From: Gammaproteobacteria bacterium
GTDB taxonomy: Bacteria > Pseudomonadota > Gammaproteobacteria > HTCC5015
Assembly: GCA_013817245.1 (NCBI GenBank)
Contig: JACDDA010000001.1
Span: 310,001 to 374,000 of the forward strand
DNA length: 64,000 nt
Reading direction: 5' to 3'
The notes below the pieces were generated by a model. The model was given only the letters and a program-made list of their open reading frames with translations, made no database searches and was not told where the DNA came from. A program made the translations under genes and the position numbers. Of the stretch, positions 57,146-64,000 are shown one piece after another; the first letter of the stretch is position 1, and each line of letters starts with the position of its first letter.

Positions 57146-57939
57146 GCCTTAACCTCGCTGATAACATTACCCATAATATTAGAAGGCCAAATGCTGCGCC
57201 AAAAATCCAAACACTGTTGTGGATGCGAAATAAACGGCGCATGACCGCTACGGGGCACCACATAAATATTGGCTTGCGCATTTAACTGCTGCAAAGCAAG
57301 CGCCGCTTTAGCGGGCACAATGCCATCTTTCTCGCCCAACAAACACGAGGCAGGGCATTGCAAATTTTGCCACGCTGCGCGCACATCGCTATTTCTTAAT
57401 ATATGCAAGCCCGCGGTTAAGGCTTCTAAACTGGGCTCACCACCTGCAGTTAATGCGGTATTTAAATCCTGTATTAAAATTTTGATGTGCTCCTCGCCTA
57501 GTGCTTGCAACGCTAAAAAATCGCGCATGGTTTTACGATAATCCGTGCGTAACGACGTCGCAAAATTATCTAATGCAACTTCACGCATAGCGTCAGGCCA
57601 ATCACTGCGTCGTACAAAACACGGCGTGCTCGCAATTAAATCAACACGGTTTGCGCTATAACCACTTGCACATAAATCTAAGGCCACTAAACCACCTAAA
57701 GACCACGCTAATAATTGCGCATTTTCAGGAATAATTTCACGCAGCGCTTGCGACCAATCACGCAACGTTAGACCCGGTAAATAATGTCGATTAAAACCAT
57801 GTCCCGGTAAATCCACACAATGCACGCGGTAGCGGGTTTGCAGTAAAGGTAAGAGCGGCGCCCAAACGGCGCTGTTCATGCTCCAGCCATGCAATAAAAC
57901 TAAATCAGGCCCAGCGCCATACACTTTTTTAGTTAACAT
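57142..57939 (-). CDS. bioH: Pimeloyl-ACP methyl ester esterase BioH
   Basis: 265 aa from ATG at 57937-57939 (MLTKKVYGAGPDLVLLHGWSM); a TTG-started frame 30 bp longer is possible, and neither has a strong ribosome site. An alpha/beta hydrolase with oxyanion region HGWSMNSAVW, nucleophile motif AWSLGG, which has Ala where the usual GxSxG starts with Gly, and catalytic His in RSGHAPFISHP. It frees pimeloyl-ACP from its methyl ester in biotin synthesis. Coupled to bioC. Confidence 0.9.
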   Translation of the reverse strand: MLTKKVYGAGPDLVLLHGWSMNSAVWAPLLPLLQTRYRVHCVDLPGHGFNRHYLPGLTLRDWSQALREIIPENAQLLAWSLGGLVALDLCASGYSANRVDLIASTPCFVRRSDWPDAMREVALDNFATSLRTDYRKTMRDFLALQALGEEHIKILIQDLNTALTAGGEPSLEALTAGLHILRNSDVRAAWQNLQCPASCLLGEKDGIVPAKAALALQQLNAQANIYVVPRSGHAPFISHPQQCLDFWRSIWPSNIMGNVISEVKA

Positions 57940-58033
57940 AGAATGCGCGCGTCGCGATTCACAAGCCAAGCAGGATGCGCTTGGCTACAATGCGACTTTG
58001 TTTGATTGTCTTTAACTGATTGCATAAAACCAC

Positions 58034-58684
58034 ATGACTAATTTATTGCCTTTTACAAGTAACGGCTCGACTTCCATCACACTGCTCGCGTTAGAACTAG
58101 TCGCTATTTTTGTGAGCGCCTATTTTTGCGGTTCTATTTCGGCTGCCATTATTGTCTGTCGCTTAATGGGTTTGCCTGATCCGCGTATCACTGGCTCAAA
58201 TAATCCGGGCGCAACCAATGTTTTGCGCATCGGTAATAAAACGGCGGCCATTATCACACTGCTAGGTGATGCACTGAAAGGTTTCTTGCCTGTCTTTATC
58301 GTCGCGTATGGTTTTGATTTAGATGCGAAATATGTAAGCGCCGCGGCCTTAGGTGCATTTTTGGGACATTTATACCCGGTGTTTTTTGGCTTTAAAGGCG
58401 GCAAAGGTGTCGCCACTGCGTTTGGTATTGCCTACGGATTAAACCTTTGGCTAGGTTTAGCGGCCAGCGGCACTTGGTTGTTGATGGCGGTTAGTTTTCG
58501 CTATTCTTCTTTAGCCGCTTTAACCACTTTCTTCTTTTTACCTATTTATTGTTATCTATTCCTGGGCTCCACTCTGATGGTTGCGAGTATGAGTTTAATT
58601 TCTTTGCTTTTGTTTTATCGTCATCGCAGCAATATTCGTAATTTATTAAACGGTCAAGAAAGTCGGATTGGCCAAAAAAAATAA
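58034..58684 (+). CDS. plsY: Glycerol-3-phosphate acyltransferase PlsY
   Basis: 216 aa membrane acyltransferase that acylates glycerol-3-phosphate from acyl-phosphate. Conserved GSISAAIIVCRLMGLPDPR, GSNNPGATNVLRIGNK and KGGKGVATAFG motifs, with about five spans. plsY usually lies beside tsaD; here a 3.1-kb islet separates them, and a diverged copy of the last codons of plsY is found at its far end. Confidence 0.95.
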   Translation: MTNLLPFTSNGSTSITLLALELVAIFVSAYFCGSISAAIIVCRLMGLPDPRITGSNNPGATNVLRIGNKTAAIITLLGDALKGFLPVFIVAYGFDLDAKYVSAAALGAFLGHLYPVFFGFKGGKGVATAFGIAYGLNLWLGLAASGTWLLMAVSFRYSSLAALTTFFFLPIYCYLFLGSTLMVASMSLISLLLFYRHRSNIRNLLNGQESRIGQKK

Positions 58685-58689
58685 TGTTT
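58643..58689 (+). repeat. Left direct repeat at the plsY 3' end
   Basis: 47 bp covering the last 13 codons and stop of plsY plus 5 bp. It is matched at 61743-61789 with four mismatches and no gaps, at a distance of exactly 3100 bp. Confidence 0.9.
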
Positions 58690-58690
58690 A

Positions 58691-58728
58691 TTGATGGGTA
58701 TCGCGTTGCTCAACCCATCCTACGCGCT
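58691..58728. repeat. Solo copy of the MITE terminal repeat
   Basis: About 37 bp running from TTGATGGGTATCGCG to CCTACGCGCT. Same sequence and orientation as the right terminal repeats of the two elements at 59360-59708 and 60675-61021. It sits 2 bp past the left direct repeat. Confidence 0.85.
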
Positions 58729-58749
58729 GTGTCCGCGACTGTTGCTGCT

Positions 58750-58772
58750 AAAAATCCGCTGTTAAAGCGGAT
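58750..58772 (-). terminator. Terminator of the DUF3096 gene
   Basis: Stem ATCCGCT / AGCGGAT with 5-nt loop, followed on the minus strand by TTTTTAG. It is about 60 bp past the DUF3096 stop. Confidence 0.65.
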
Positions 58773-58833
58773 CTATGCTGCCGTCCTTGTGTATCGCGAT
58801 CGTCGTAGCGGAGGTTTGCTGCAACAAGCGGTG

Positions 58834-58977
58834 CTATATGCGCAGACCAAACAACTGAATCAAACCGACGACAATCAAGTAAATGGCCACCACGTAGTTC
58901 AGAAGCTTGGGCATCATGAGGATGAGTACGCCGGCCAGAATGGAGAGTATGGGGATGAGTTCGATATGCAGGTTCAT
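58834..58977 (-). CDS. DUF3096-type 47-aa membrane protein
   Basis: 47 aa, ATG at 58975-58977. Two hydrophobic segments separated by MPKLLNY: IELIPILSILAGVLILM and VVAIYLIVVGLIQLFGL. This matches the DUF3096 pattern (short N-terminus, P-x-LLNY turn, closing GLIxLFG). Function unknown. The ribosome site is weak (GAG about 12 bp upstream). A terminator downstream on the same strand supports a real gene. A longer plus-strand open frame over the same bases is a shadow. Confidence 0.75.
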   Translation of the reverse strand: MNLHIELIPILSILAGVLILMMPKLLNYVVAIYLIVVGLIQLFGLRI

Positions 58978-59359
58978 GGTGATTTTGATCTCGGTGGTTG
59001 GAGGTTCCTCAGTGTGCCATTACGTTGTCTGAATAGCGATTGAATCCGCCCGAAATAAAAGGGGAAAAGGTGGAGTGGCAGAAAATGGGATGGGCACAAG
59101 AAAAGAGAAAATGAGTCTGAGGCTCCCCCACTAAAACGAATTTTCAGGATGATTCCCGACCAATCGAACCATTCATGACAACCACATGAATTTTTGGCAC
59201 AGAGGTGCATCAGGGTTTTTATTGTCATTCAACAATGCTACAAAGCGCACTGCTTTAATTTATAGATGTCATTGATTCATCGAAAACATCGGCATAACTT
59301 AATGCCGATGAAAAAAAGAATGTTGGTATTAACAATAGTTTATATTGATGTTTGATCAT
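58978..59359. other. Gene-free stretch of the islet
   Basis: No supported gene. A perfect 9-bp hairpin (CATCGGCAT / ATGCCGATG, 59287-59310) is flanked by A4 and A7 and could act as a weak terminator. Open frames here lack ribosome sites and family resemblance. Confidence 0.4.
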
Positions 59360-59708
59360 AGCGCGTAGGATGGGTTGAGCAACGCGATACCCATCATCAT
59401 GCGCCCCTGTCACTCCACTCTCCCAAACTACAACTCCCGATTCATTTCTAAAAAACTTTTTCGTATCTAATTACAAATTAAAGAATAAGCCCGATCGTGG
59501 ACTCTTTACACATGTCCGGTTTTTTCAAAGCCATGCTGATCGTCGCAATACACCCACAGGATCGATTAATAATGCATTACAACGATTCGCGAAGTTAACT
59601 TGCAAAGAAATAAATTCCCCTTTGAATAAGCCCGTCGCTCTTGCGTCACATTTAAGCAACGATTTTTTTATCAATGGGTATCGCGTTGCTCAACCCATCC
59701 TACACGCT
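59360..59708. mobile_element. MITE-like element, copy 1
   Basis: About 349 bp bounded by inverted repeats of about 36 bp: left AGCGCGTAGGATGGG..., right ...CCCATCCTACACGCT. The whole interior aligns with copy 2 with scattered substitutions. No transposase gene and no clear target-site duplication. Confidence 0.75.
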
Positions 59709-59714
59709 GGAAAC

Positions 59715-60113
59715 TCAACTTTTCGGAGCATACTGCTCAAAGACCTGCTGCCCCGTCATTTTATGTGTCTCGTTCTTAAGCTCGTAGTAGCCGGGCTTTT
59801 CATCGAAAAATATTTCGTTCGTCAATTGAAATTCCTGATCCTGGAAGATGCCAGCAGGTAATATGAATTCATCACTTGGAAGCAAGTGATAGAATAAATG
59901 CGTCCCACAGATTGAACAAAATCCACGCTCGGCCCAATCAGATGAACGATAAATCGATGGCTCGGCGCCGCTAAACTCAACAGCGTTTCCGCAATGCACA
60001 GCAAACATCGGGCCTCCAGACCAACGCCTGCACATAGAACAATGACAAAGTCCTACTTCCTTGCATTCATTCGCCGCGACTTCTATCGAGCCGCAAAGAC
60101 ATTTCCCTTTCAT
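59715..60113 (-). CDS. GFA-family (glutathione-dependent formaldehyde-activating-like) protein
   Basis: 132 aa from ATG at 60111-60113 with GAGGAG upstream; a longer frame to 60194 lacks a ribosome site. Zinc-binding Cys clusters CLCGS, CHCSMCR and CSICGTH define the GFA/CENP-V fold. Family members bind glutathione adducts, but most have no proven substrate. It ends 7 bp from MITE copy 1 and lies 115 bp downstream of the VOC gene in the same orientation. Confidence 0.88.
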   Translation of the reverse strand: MKGKCLCGSIEVAANECKEVGLCHCSMCRRWSGGPMFAVHCGNAVEFSGAEPSIYRSSDWAERGFCSICGTHLFYHLLPSDEFILPAGIFQDQEFQLTNEIFFDEKPGYYELKNETHKMTGQQVFEQYAPKS

Positions 60114-60228
60114 AGCTTCTCCTCTAGATAAAGCAGCGCGTACGCCAAACTTACCCGACCCGAACGCGCGTAATGGCTTGCACTTCAACATCATTACTCA
60201 GTGCACTGAAAAAGCATCGCCATTTTCC

Positions 60229-60624
60229 TTATTTCATGGAGTGAAATCCAATTAAGTTGCCTTCAGTATCCTTAGCCAGCGCGCAGAAACCGTGCTCACC
60301 GATGGGTGTTTTTTCTTGGAATAAACTGCCCCCGTGCGCTGCCGCTCGCGCGACCTGCACAGCGCAATCATCACATCCAAAATAAACCAGAGTGCCACCA
60401 CCGCCAGGAGTAAAGCCGTCCATTTTGACCAGCATACCGCCTGCACCGTAGCTGCTCATCCCGGACTCTTTGTCCATAGGAAAACACCACATATCCATCG
60501 CCACATCAGGAATCGGACTGGGCATATGTTCAAGCCGAGTTTCAAGCACGGCCTCATAAAATGCTTTGGCACGCGTCATGTCTTGCACGTAAATCTCGAA
60601 ATGAACAACTGTGTTGGTTTTCAT
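60229..60624 (-). CDS. VOC-family protein
   Basis: 131 aa, ATG with GCAGGAG upstream. VOC fold: HFEIYVQDMTRAKAFYEAVL at the N-terminus, PIGEHGFCALAKDTEGNLIGFHS at the C-terminus, resembling the PhnB/glyoxalase-like bacterial group. Substrate unknown. With the GFA gene it forms the only intact enzyme pair of the islet, enclosed by the two MITE copies. Confidence 0.88.
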   Translation of the reverse strand: MKTNTVVHFEIYVQDMTRAKAFYEAVLETRLEHMPSPIPDVAMDMWCFPMDKESGMSSYGAGGMLVKMDGFTPGGGGTLVYFGCDDCAVQVARAAAHGGSLFQEKTPIGEHGFCALAKDTEGNLIGFHSMK

Positions 60625-60674
60625 CGTACTTCTCCTGCGGGTGACTTGTGATGATGTTTAATGAAGGTGTAGAA

Positions 60675-61021
60675 AGCGTGTAGGATGAGTTGAGCAACGC
60701 GATATCCATCATCGCCTATGTCATTCCGCTCTTCCAAACTATAATTCCTGATTTATTTCCAAAAAAACTTTTCCGCATCTAATTACGAAATAAAAAATAA
60801 GCTCAACCGTGGACTCTTTCCACATGCCCGGCTTTTTTCACAGCCATACTGATCGTCGTAATACACCCACAGAATCGATTAGTAATGCGTTACAACGATT
60901 CCCGAGGTTAATTTGCAAAGAAATAAATTTCCCTTTGAATAAGCCCGCTGCTATTGCGTCATATTTAAGCACCGATTTTTTTATTGATGGGTATCGCGTT
61001 GCTCAACCCATCCTACGCGCT
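60675..61021. mobile_element. MITE-like element, copy 2
   Basis: About 347 bp, same orientation and same inverted ends as copy 1 (left AGCGTGTAGGATGAG, right CCCATCCTACGCGCT). Its right end forms the C-terminal codons of the neighbouring pseudogene frame (RVGWVEQRDTHQ), so it seems to have inserted into, or just at, that gene. Confidence 0.75.
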
Positions 61022-61655
61022 TGTTACGTGATTGAATTGCCAACATAACCTTTGGATGATCTGGATCAATTTCCAAAAGCTCTTGAACTACATGCTTTAA
61101 CGCTTTCCTACAGTTTTTTGTTGAGTCTTGAATATCTTGCTCACGAGCCTTCAAATAATTTACCATTTCTTCACTATTGAAATTAATTTCTCTAGATTTC
61201 AGGTGGACGAGAGAGTTTCGATCCTTGTGGAGACGCTTTAATGATTCGTAAGCTTGACCAGATTTTGACATTTCTTTTCCTGTGATCAGTTTAGGAATAA
61301 TCAGCCACTTTGATATAAAGTCTAGTTTATCCAAGTGATCTTTAGAATATTTATCTCCCAAACAAGATGCAGCATAATCATAAATAAAGGCTTCGAAGTA
61401 CATTGCTGTGAACACGATCGCAATAATGCACGACTGATCTCTAGCCTCTTCTAGTGGATCTAATTCTATAAGCAGAGAATAATATTAGGATGGAGGATCT
61501 TCAGGGTCATCACAGCTTGATAGCAATGAAGAAATATCAGCCCAAAGCTTCTACACCTTTGGATTTATTTCCTCAAAAGTATCCAGCTTGATTTCCGCAA
61601 TCCATCTAAACTTATCGTCTCCCCCTAAGCGGAAATATGTTTCAAATCTTTCCAT
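60981..61655 (-). pseudogene. Decayed hypothetical gene with two stops
   Basis: A single frame from ATG at 61653-61655 (MERFETYFRLGGDDKFRWIAEIKLDTF) is broken by TAG at codon 35 and TAA at codon 57. It then stays open for about 168 codons (ELDPLEEARDQ, FEAFIYDYAAS, SLKRLHKDRNSLVHLKSREI). The last 12 codons lie in the terminal repeat of MITE copy 2, so the natural end is probably lost. I do not recognise the family; the HKDRNSLVH stretch recalls HEPN-like or abortive-infection helices, but weakly. Confidence 0.65.
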
Positions 61656-61742
61656 ATGGTTTCACATAACATTTGTATAGGGGCCTGAAGACAGATATTC
61701 CAGGAATTAAAATTCAATAAGCTCAACTCGATTGATCCTAGC

Positions 61743-61789
61743 TTATTACACGGCCAAGAAAGTCGCATTGGTCAAAAAAAATAATGTTT
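61743..61789 (+). repeat. Right direct repeat, diverged plsY 3' end
   Basis: 47 bp matching 58643-58689 with four mismatches. It still reads LLHGQESRIGQKK-stop, against LLNGQESRIGQKK in plsY. Only this tail is present; the sequence before it is unrelated to plsY. Confidence 0.9.
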
Positions 61790-61798
61790 CCTGCTTAC

Positions 61799-62842
61799 CT
61801 AACGAGTACTTAAAGGCCAACGCGCACGCGCGCGAATAAAATGGTCGACTGGATGCTGCTGCGCCGTTTCCACATAAAAGCTACCGACCAAGGCAATCAT
61901 CGCGCCGTTATCAGTACAAAATTCGATGCGCGGATAAAATACCTCTACGCCGCGCTGCTCACCCAACGCGCGCAATTGCGCTCGCAAACGCCGATTGGCG
62001 CCTACGCCACCGGCAACCACTATGCGTTTCAAACCCGTTTGTTGCAAAGCGCGATCGACCTTCATAGATAAGGTGTCTACCACCGCTTCTTCAAATGCGC
62101 GGGCAATATCCGCACGCGTTTGTGCATCCATCGCAGAACCATCTAATAATCGCTGAATCGTTAACGCCACAGCGGTTTTTAAACCACTAAAACTAAAATC
62201 TAGCCCAGGTCTGTCGGTCATAGGACGAGGGAAACGGGCTTTACCTTGAAACCGTGAAGCATCTCCGTGCTCAGCCAAGGCAGCCAAGGCCGGCCCACCG
62301 GGATAACCTAAGCCTAATAATTTGGCTGTTTTATCAAACGCCTCACCGGCCGCGTCATCCAAACTTTGTCCCAGTAATTCATATTGCCCCAACGCGCTTA
62401 CCGCCATCAGCTGAGTGTGGCCACCGGATACTAATAAGGCTAAAAAAGGAAATTCAGGCGCGGGTTCTTCTAATAACGGCGCTAATAAATGGCCTTCCAT
62501 GTGATGTACACCTATCGCGGGACAACCCAAGCTCCAGGCTAAGGATTTCGCAAAAGCAGCGCCGGTTAACAAGGCGCCTATCAGGCCGGGGCCTTCGGTA
62601 TAGGCAATCGCATCGAAGCTATTTGGATCAATTTGGGTTTCCGCCAATAATTGTTGATACAGCGCGGGCAAGCGCCGCACATGATCTCGTGAGGCTAATT
62701 CGGGAACGACCCCGCCGTATTCGGCATGCAAAGCGACTTGGGAATGCAAAACATGCCCCAACAAACCCTGCTGACGATCATAAATCGCCAATCCGGTCTC
62801 ATCGCAGGATGTTTCTATGCCTAAAACCCTTATTGTTTTCAT
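61799..62842 (-). CDS. tsaD: tRNA N6-adenosine threonylcarbamoyltransferase
   Basis: 347 aa. It transfers threonylcarbamoyl from its adenylate to A37 of ANN-decoding tRNAs, with TsaB and TsaE. The N-terminal [17 protein letters not shown], metal ligands HHMEGH and the ASKHA nucleotide-binding segments ([23 protein letters not shown]) are intact. Divergent from rpsU, the classical gammaproteobacterial arrangement. Confidence 0.97.
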   Translation of the reverse strand: MKTIRVLGIETSCDETGLAIYDRQQGLLGHVLHSQVALHAEYGGVVPELASRDHVRRLPALYQQLLAETQIDPNSFDAIAYTEGPGLIGALLTGAAFAKSLAWSLGCPAIGVHHMEGHLLAPLLEEPAPEFPFLALLVSGGHTQLMAVSALGQYELLGQSLDDAAGEAFDKTAKLLGLGYPGGPALAALAEHGDASRFQGKARFPRPMTDRPGLDFSFSGLKTAVALTIQRLLDGSAMDAQTRADIARAFEEAVVDTLSMKVDRALQQTGLKRIVVAGGVGANRRLRAQLRALGEQRGVEVFYPRIEFCTDNGAMIALVGSFYVETAQQHPVDHFIRARARWPLSTR

Positions 62843-62859
62843 ATCTACGCTTTCTATGT

Positions 62860-62887
62860 TTGCTTTCGCTGGAGTCGCGATTATAAT
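62860..62887 (+). promoter_or_regulatory. Sigma-70 promoter of rpsU
   Basis: TTGCTT - 16 bp - TATAAT, ending 32 bp before the rpsU start codon, in the 77-bp tsaD-rpsU gap. Confidence 0.7.
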
Positions 62888-62919
62888 CGGCGACCCTTGA
62901 ATTGGAGAGTGTTACTTTC

Positions 62920-63135
62920 ATGCCGAATGTCCGTGTTAAAGAGAACGAACCTTTTGAATCTGCTATGCGTCGTTTTAAGCGTACGTGTGAAAAAGCCGGT
63001 GTTTTGACCGAAACCCGCCGTCGTGAGTTTTATGAAAAGCCTACTACCGAACGCAAGCGTAAATCTGCTGCTGCGGTAAAACGCCATCAAAAGCGTATTT
63101 CTAAAGAACATTCTCGTCGCATACGCCTTTATTAA
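62920..63135 (+). CDS. rpsU: 30S ribosomal protein S21
   Basis: 71 aa from ATG at 62920 ([21 protein letters not shown]) with GGAGAG upstream; an 18-bp longer frame starts within the ribosome site. Basic, Arg- and Lys-rich, normal length. It helps 30S subunits pair with mRNA. First of an rpsU-yqeY order. Confidence 0.97.
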   Translation: MPNVRVKENEPFESAMRRFKRTCEKAGVLTETRRREFYEKPTTERKRKSAAAVKRHQKRISKEHSRRIRLY

Positions 63136-63195
63136 GCCGTTTGCATCAACTCGATCCCCTAAATCCATAAGGGTGGTCAAGGTTGTGAGTCAATT

Positions 63196-63654
63196 ATGAG
63201 TGTCGCCAACGAAAACCTGAAAACCCGTCTTCAGGATGACATGAAAGCCAGCATGCGTGCGGGTGAAAAGACACGCTTGGGTACGATTCGGTTAATTTTG
63301 TCGGCCATTAAACAAATTGAAGTCGACGAACGCATTGAACTAGACAATACCCGGATCTTAGCCATCTTAGACAAAATGGTGAAACAGCGTCGTGAATCTA
63401 TTGGCCATTTTGAAAAAGCTGCGCGGCAAGATTTGATCGACATTGAACAAGCAGAATTAGTGTTGATTCAATCTTATCTGCCGGAACCCTTAAGCGAAGC
63501 AGACATTTTAGGCTTAATTGACGCCGTCATCGCTGAAACAGGCGCAAGCTCTGCGAAAGACATGGGCAAAGTCATGGCATTGCTCAAACCAAGATTACAA
63601 GGTCGCGCTGACATCGGCCAAGTTAGCACTCTAATTAAAACCAAATTAGCTTGA
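63196..63654 (+). CDS. GatB/YqeY-domain protein
   Basis: 152 aa, the typical length of YqeY. Begins LKTRLQDDMKASMRAGEKTRLGTIRLILSAIKQIEVDER; the C-terminal helical half (SAKDMGKVMALLKPRLQGRADIGQVS) resembles the tRNA-binding tail domain of GatB. Possibly involved in tRNA-dependent amidation. Its position 60 bp after rpsU is conserved in related bacteria. Confidence 0.93.
   Translation: MSVANENLKTRLQDDMKASMRAGEKTRLGTIRLILSAIKQIEVDERIELDNTRILAILDKMVKQRRESIGHFEKAARQDLIDIEQAELVLIQSYLPEPLSEADILGLIDAVIAETGASSAKDMGKVMALLKPRLQGRADIGQVSTLIKTKLA

Positions 63655-64000
<346 letters not shown>

Noticed and set aside
58684-59043. 119-aa plus-strand frame starting MFIDGYRVAQPILRA
   Set aside because: It begins in the solo terminal repeat and runs antisense to the DUF3096 gene, which has membrane-protein composition and a terminator on its own strand.
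59096-59228. 84-aa minus-strand frame MTIKTLMHLCAKNSC...
   Set aside because: No ribosome site, low-complexity translation and no recognisable family; considered non-coding.
60809-61048. 79-aa frame inside MITE copy 2
   Set aside because: Part of the repeated element; copy 1 does not keep the frame open, so no conserved protein is encoded.
62254-62886. 210-aa plus-strand frame opposite tsaD
   Set aside because: Antisense shadow of the highly conserved tsaD gene.

Overview
The window reads as chromosome of a gammaproteobacterium with AT-leaning codon use. Supporting this are hemA-prfA-prmC, a divergent TPR lipoprotein, ftsY-ftsE-ftsX-rpoH, rsmD-coaD-mutM, an aa3-type oxidase cluster with Cox11, bioC-bioH, and tsaD divergent from rpsU-yqeY. 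I do not assign a genus. A CIRCE-like operator in front of rpoH suggests an HrcA-type repressor elsewhere in the genome.

Layout. 1-5.8 kb: haem and translation-termination genes. 5.8-7.8 kb: a small membrane-protein cluster (DUF3147-like, a 40-aa peptide with a His-rich tail, a membrane-anchored protein, a HupE/UreJ protein). 7.9-8.43 kb: an intergenic block with an interspersed palindrome and a candidate CsrA-titrating sRNA (GGA-loop hairpins plus a terminator). 8.4-12.6 kb: an EamA transporter, a thiolase and mtnB-mtnC-mtnD of methionine salvage. 12.7-15.5 kb: an uncharacterised overlapping operon of an AAA+ ATPase and two membrane/TPR proteins. 16-30.2 kb: a desaturase, a Gld-type ABC exporter operon running into mutM, coaD, rsmD, an active/inactive M16 peptidase pair, and ftsYEX-rpoH.

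30.6-45.9 kb is a complete type I-F CRISPR-Cas locus on the minus strand. The order is cas1, cas2-3 fusion, csy1, csy2, csy3, cas6f, then a leader and an array of 85 identical 28-bp repeats with 84 spacers, all 32 bp. The repeat carries a substitution that breaks the loop-closing pair of the usual I-F hairpin. Some spacers overlap one another or are near-duplicates, and several are strongly palindromic. A frameshifted DUF1016 nuclease fragment lies between cas6f and the leader. Upstream of cas1 are two small paralogous genes, one broken by a stop codon, and a WYL regulator with palindromes in its promoter region.

46.1-58.7 kb returns to housekeeping: nhaA, a diguanylate cyclase, haem A synthesis and oxidase assembly (cyoE, ctaA, SCO-like, SURF1), the oxidase genes ctaC, ctaD, ctaG and ctaE, bioC-bioH and plsY. 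58.7-61.8 kb is a 3.1-kb islet bounded by 47-bp direct repeats of the plsY 3' end. It holds a DUF3096 gene, two 350-bp MITE-like elements flanking a GFA gene and a VOC gene, and a pseudogene. 61.8-64 kb holds tsaD, rpsU, yqeY and the start of gltD.
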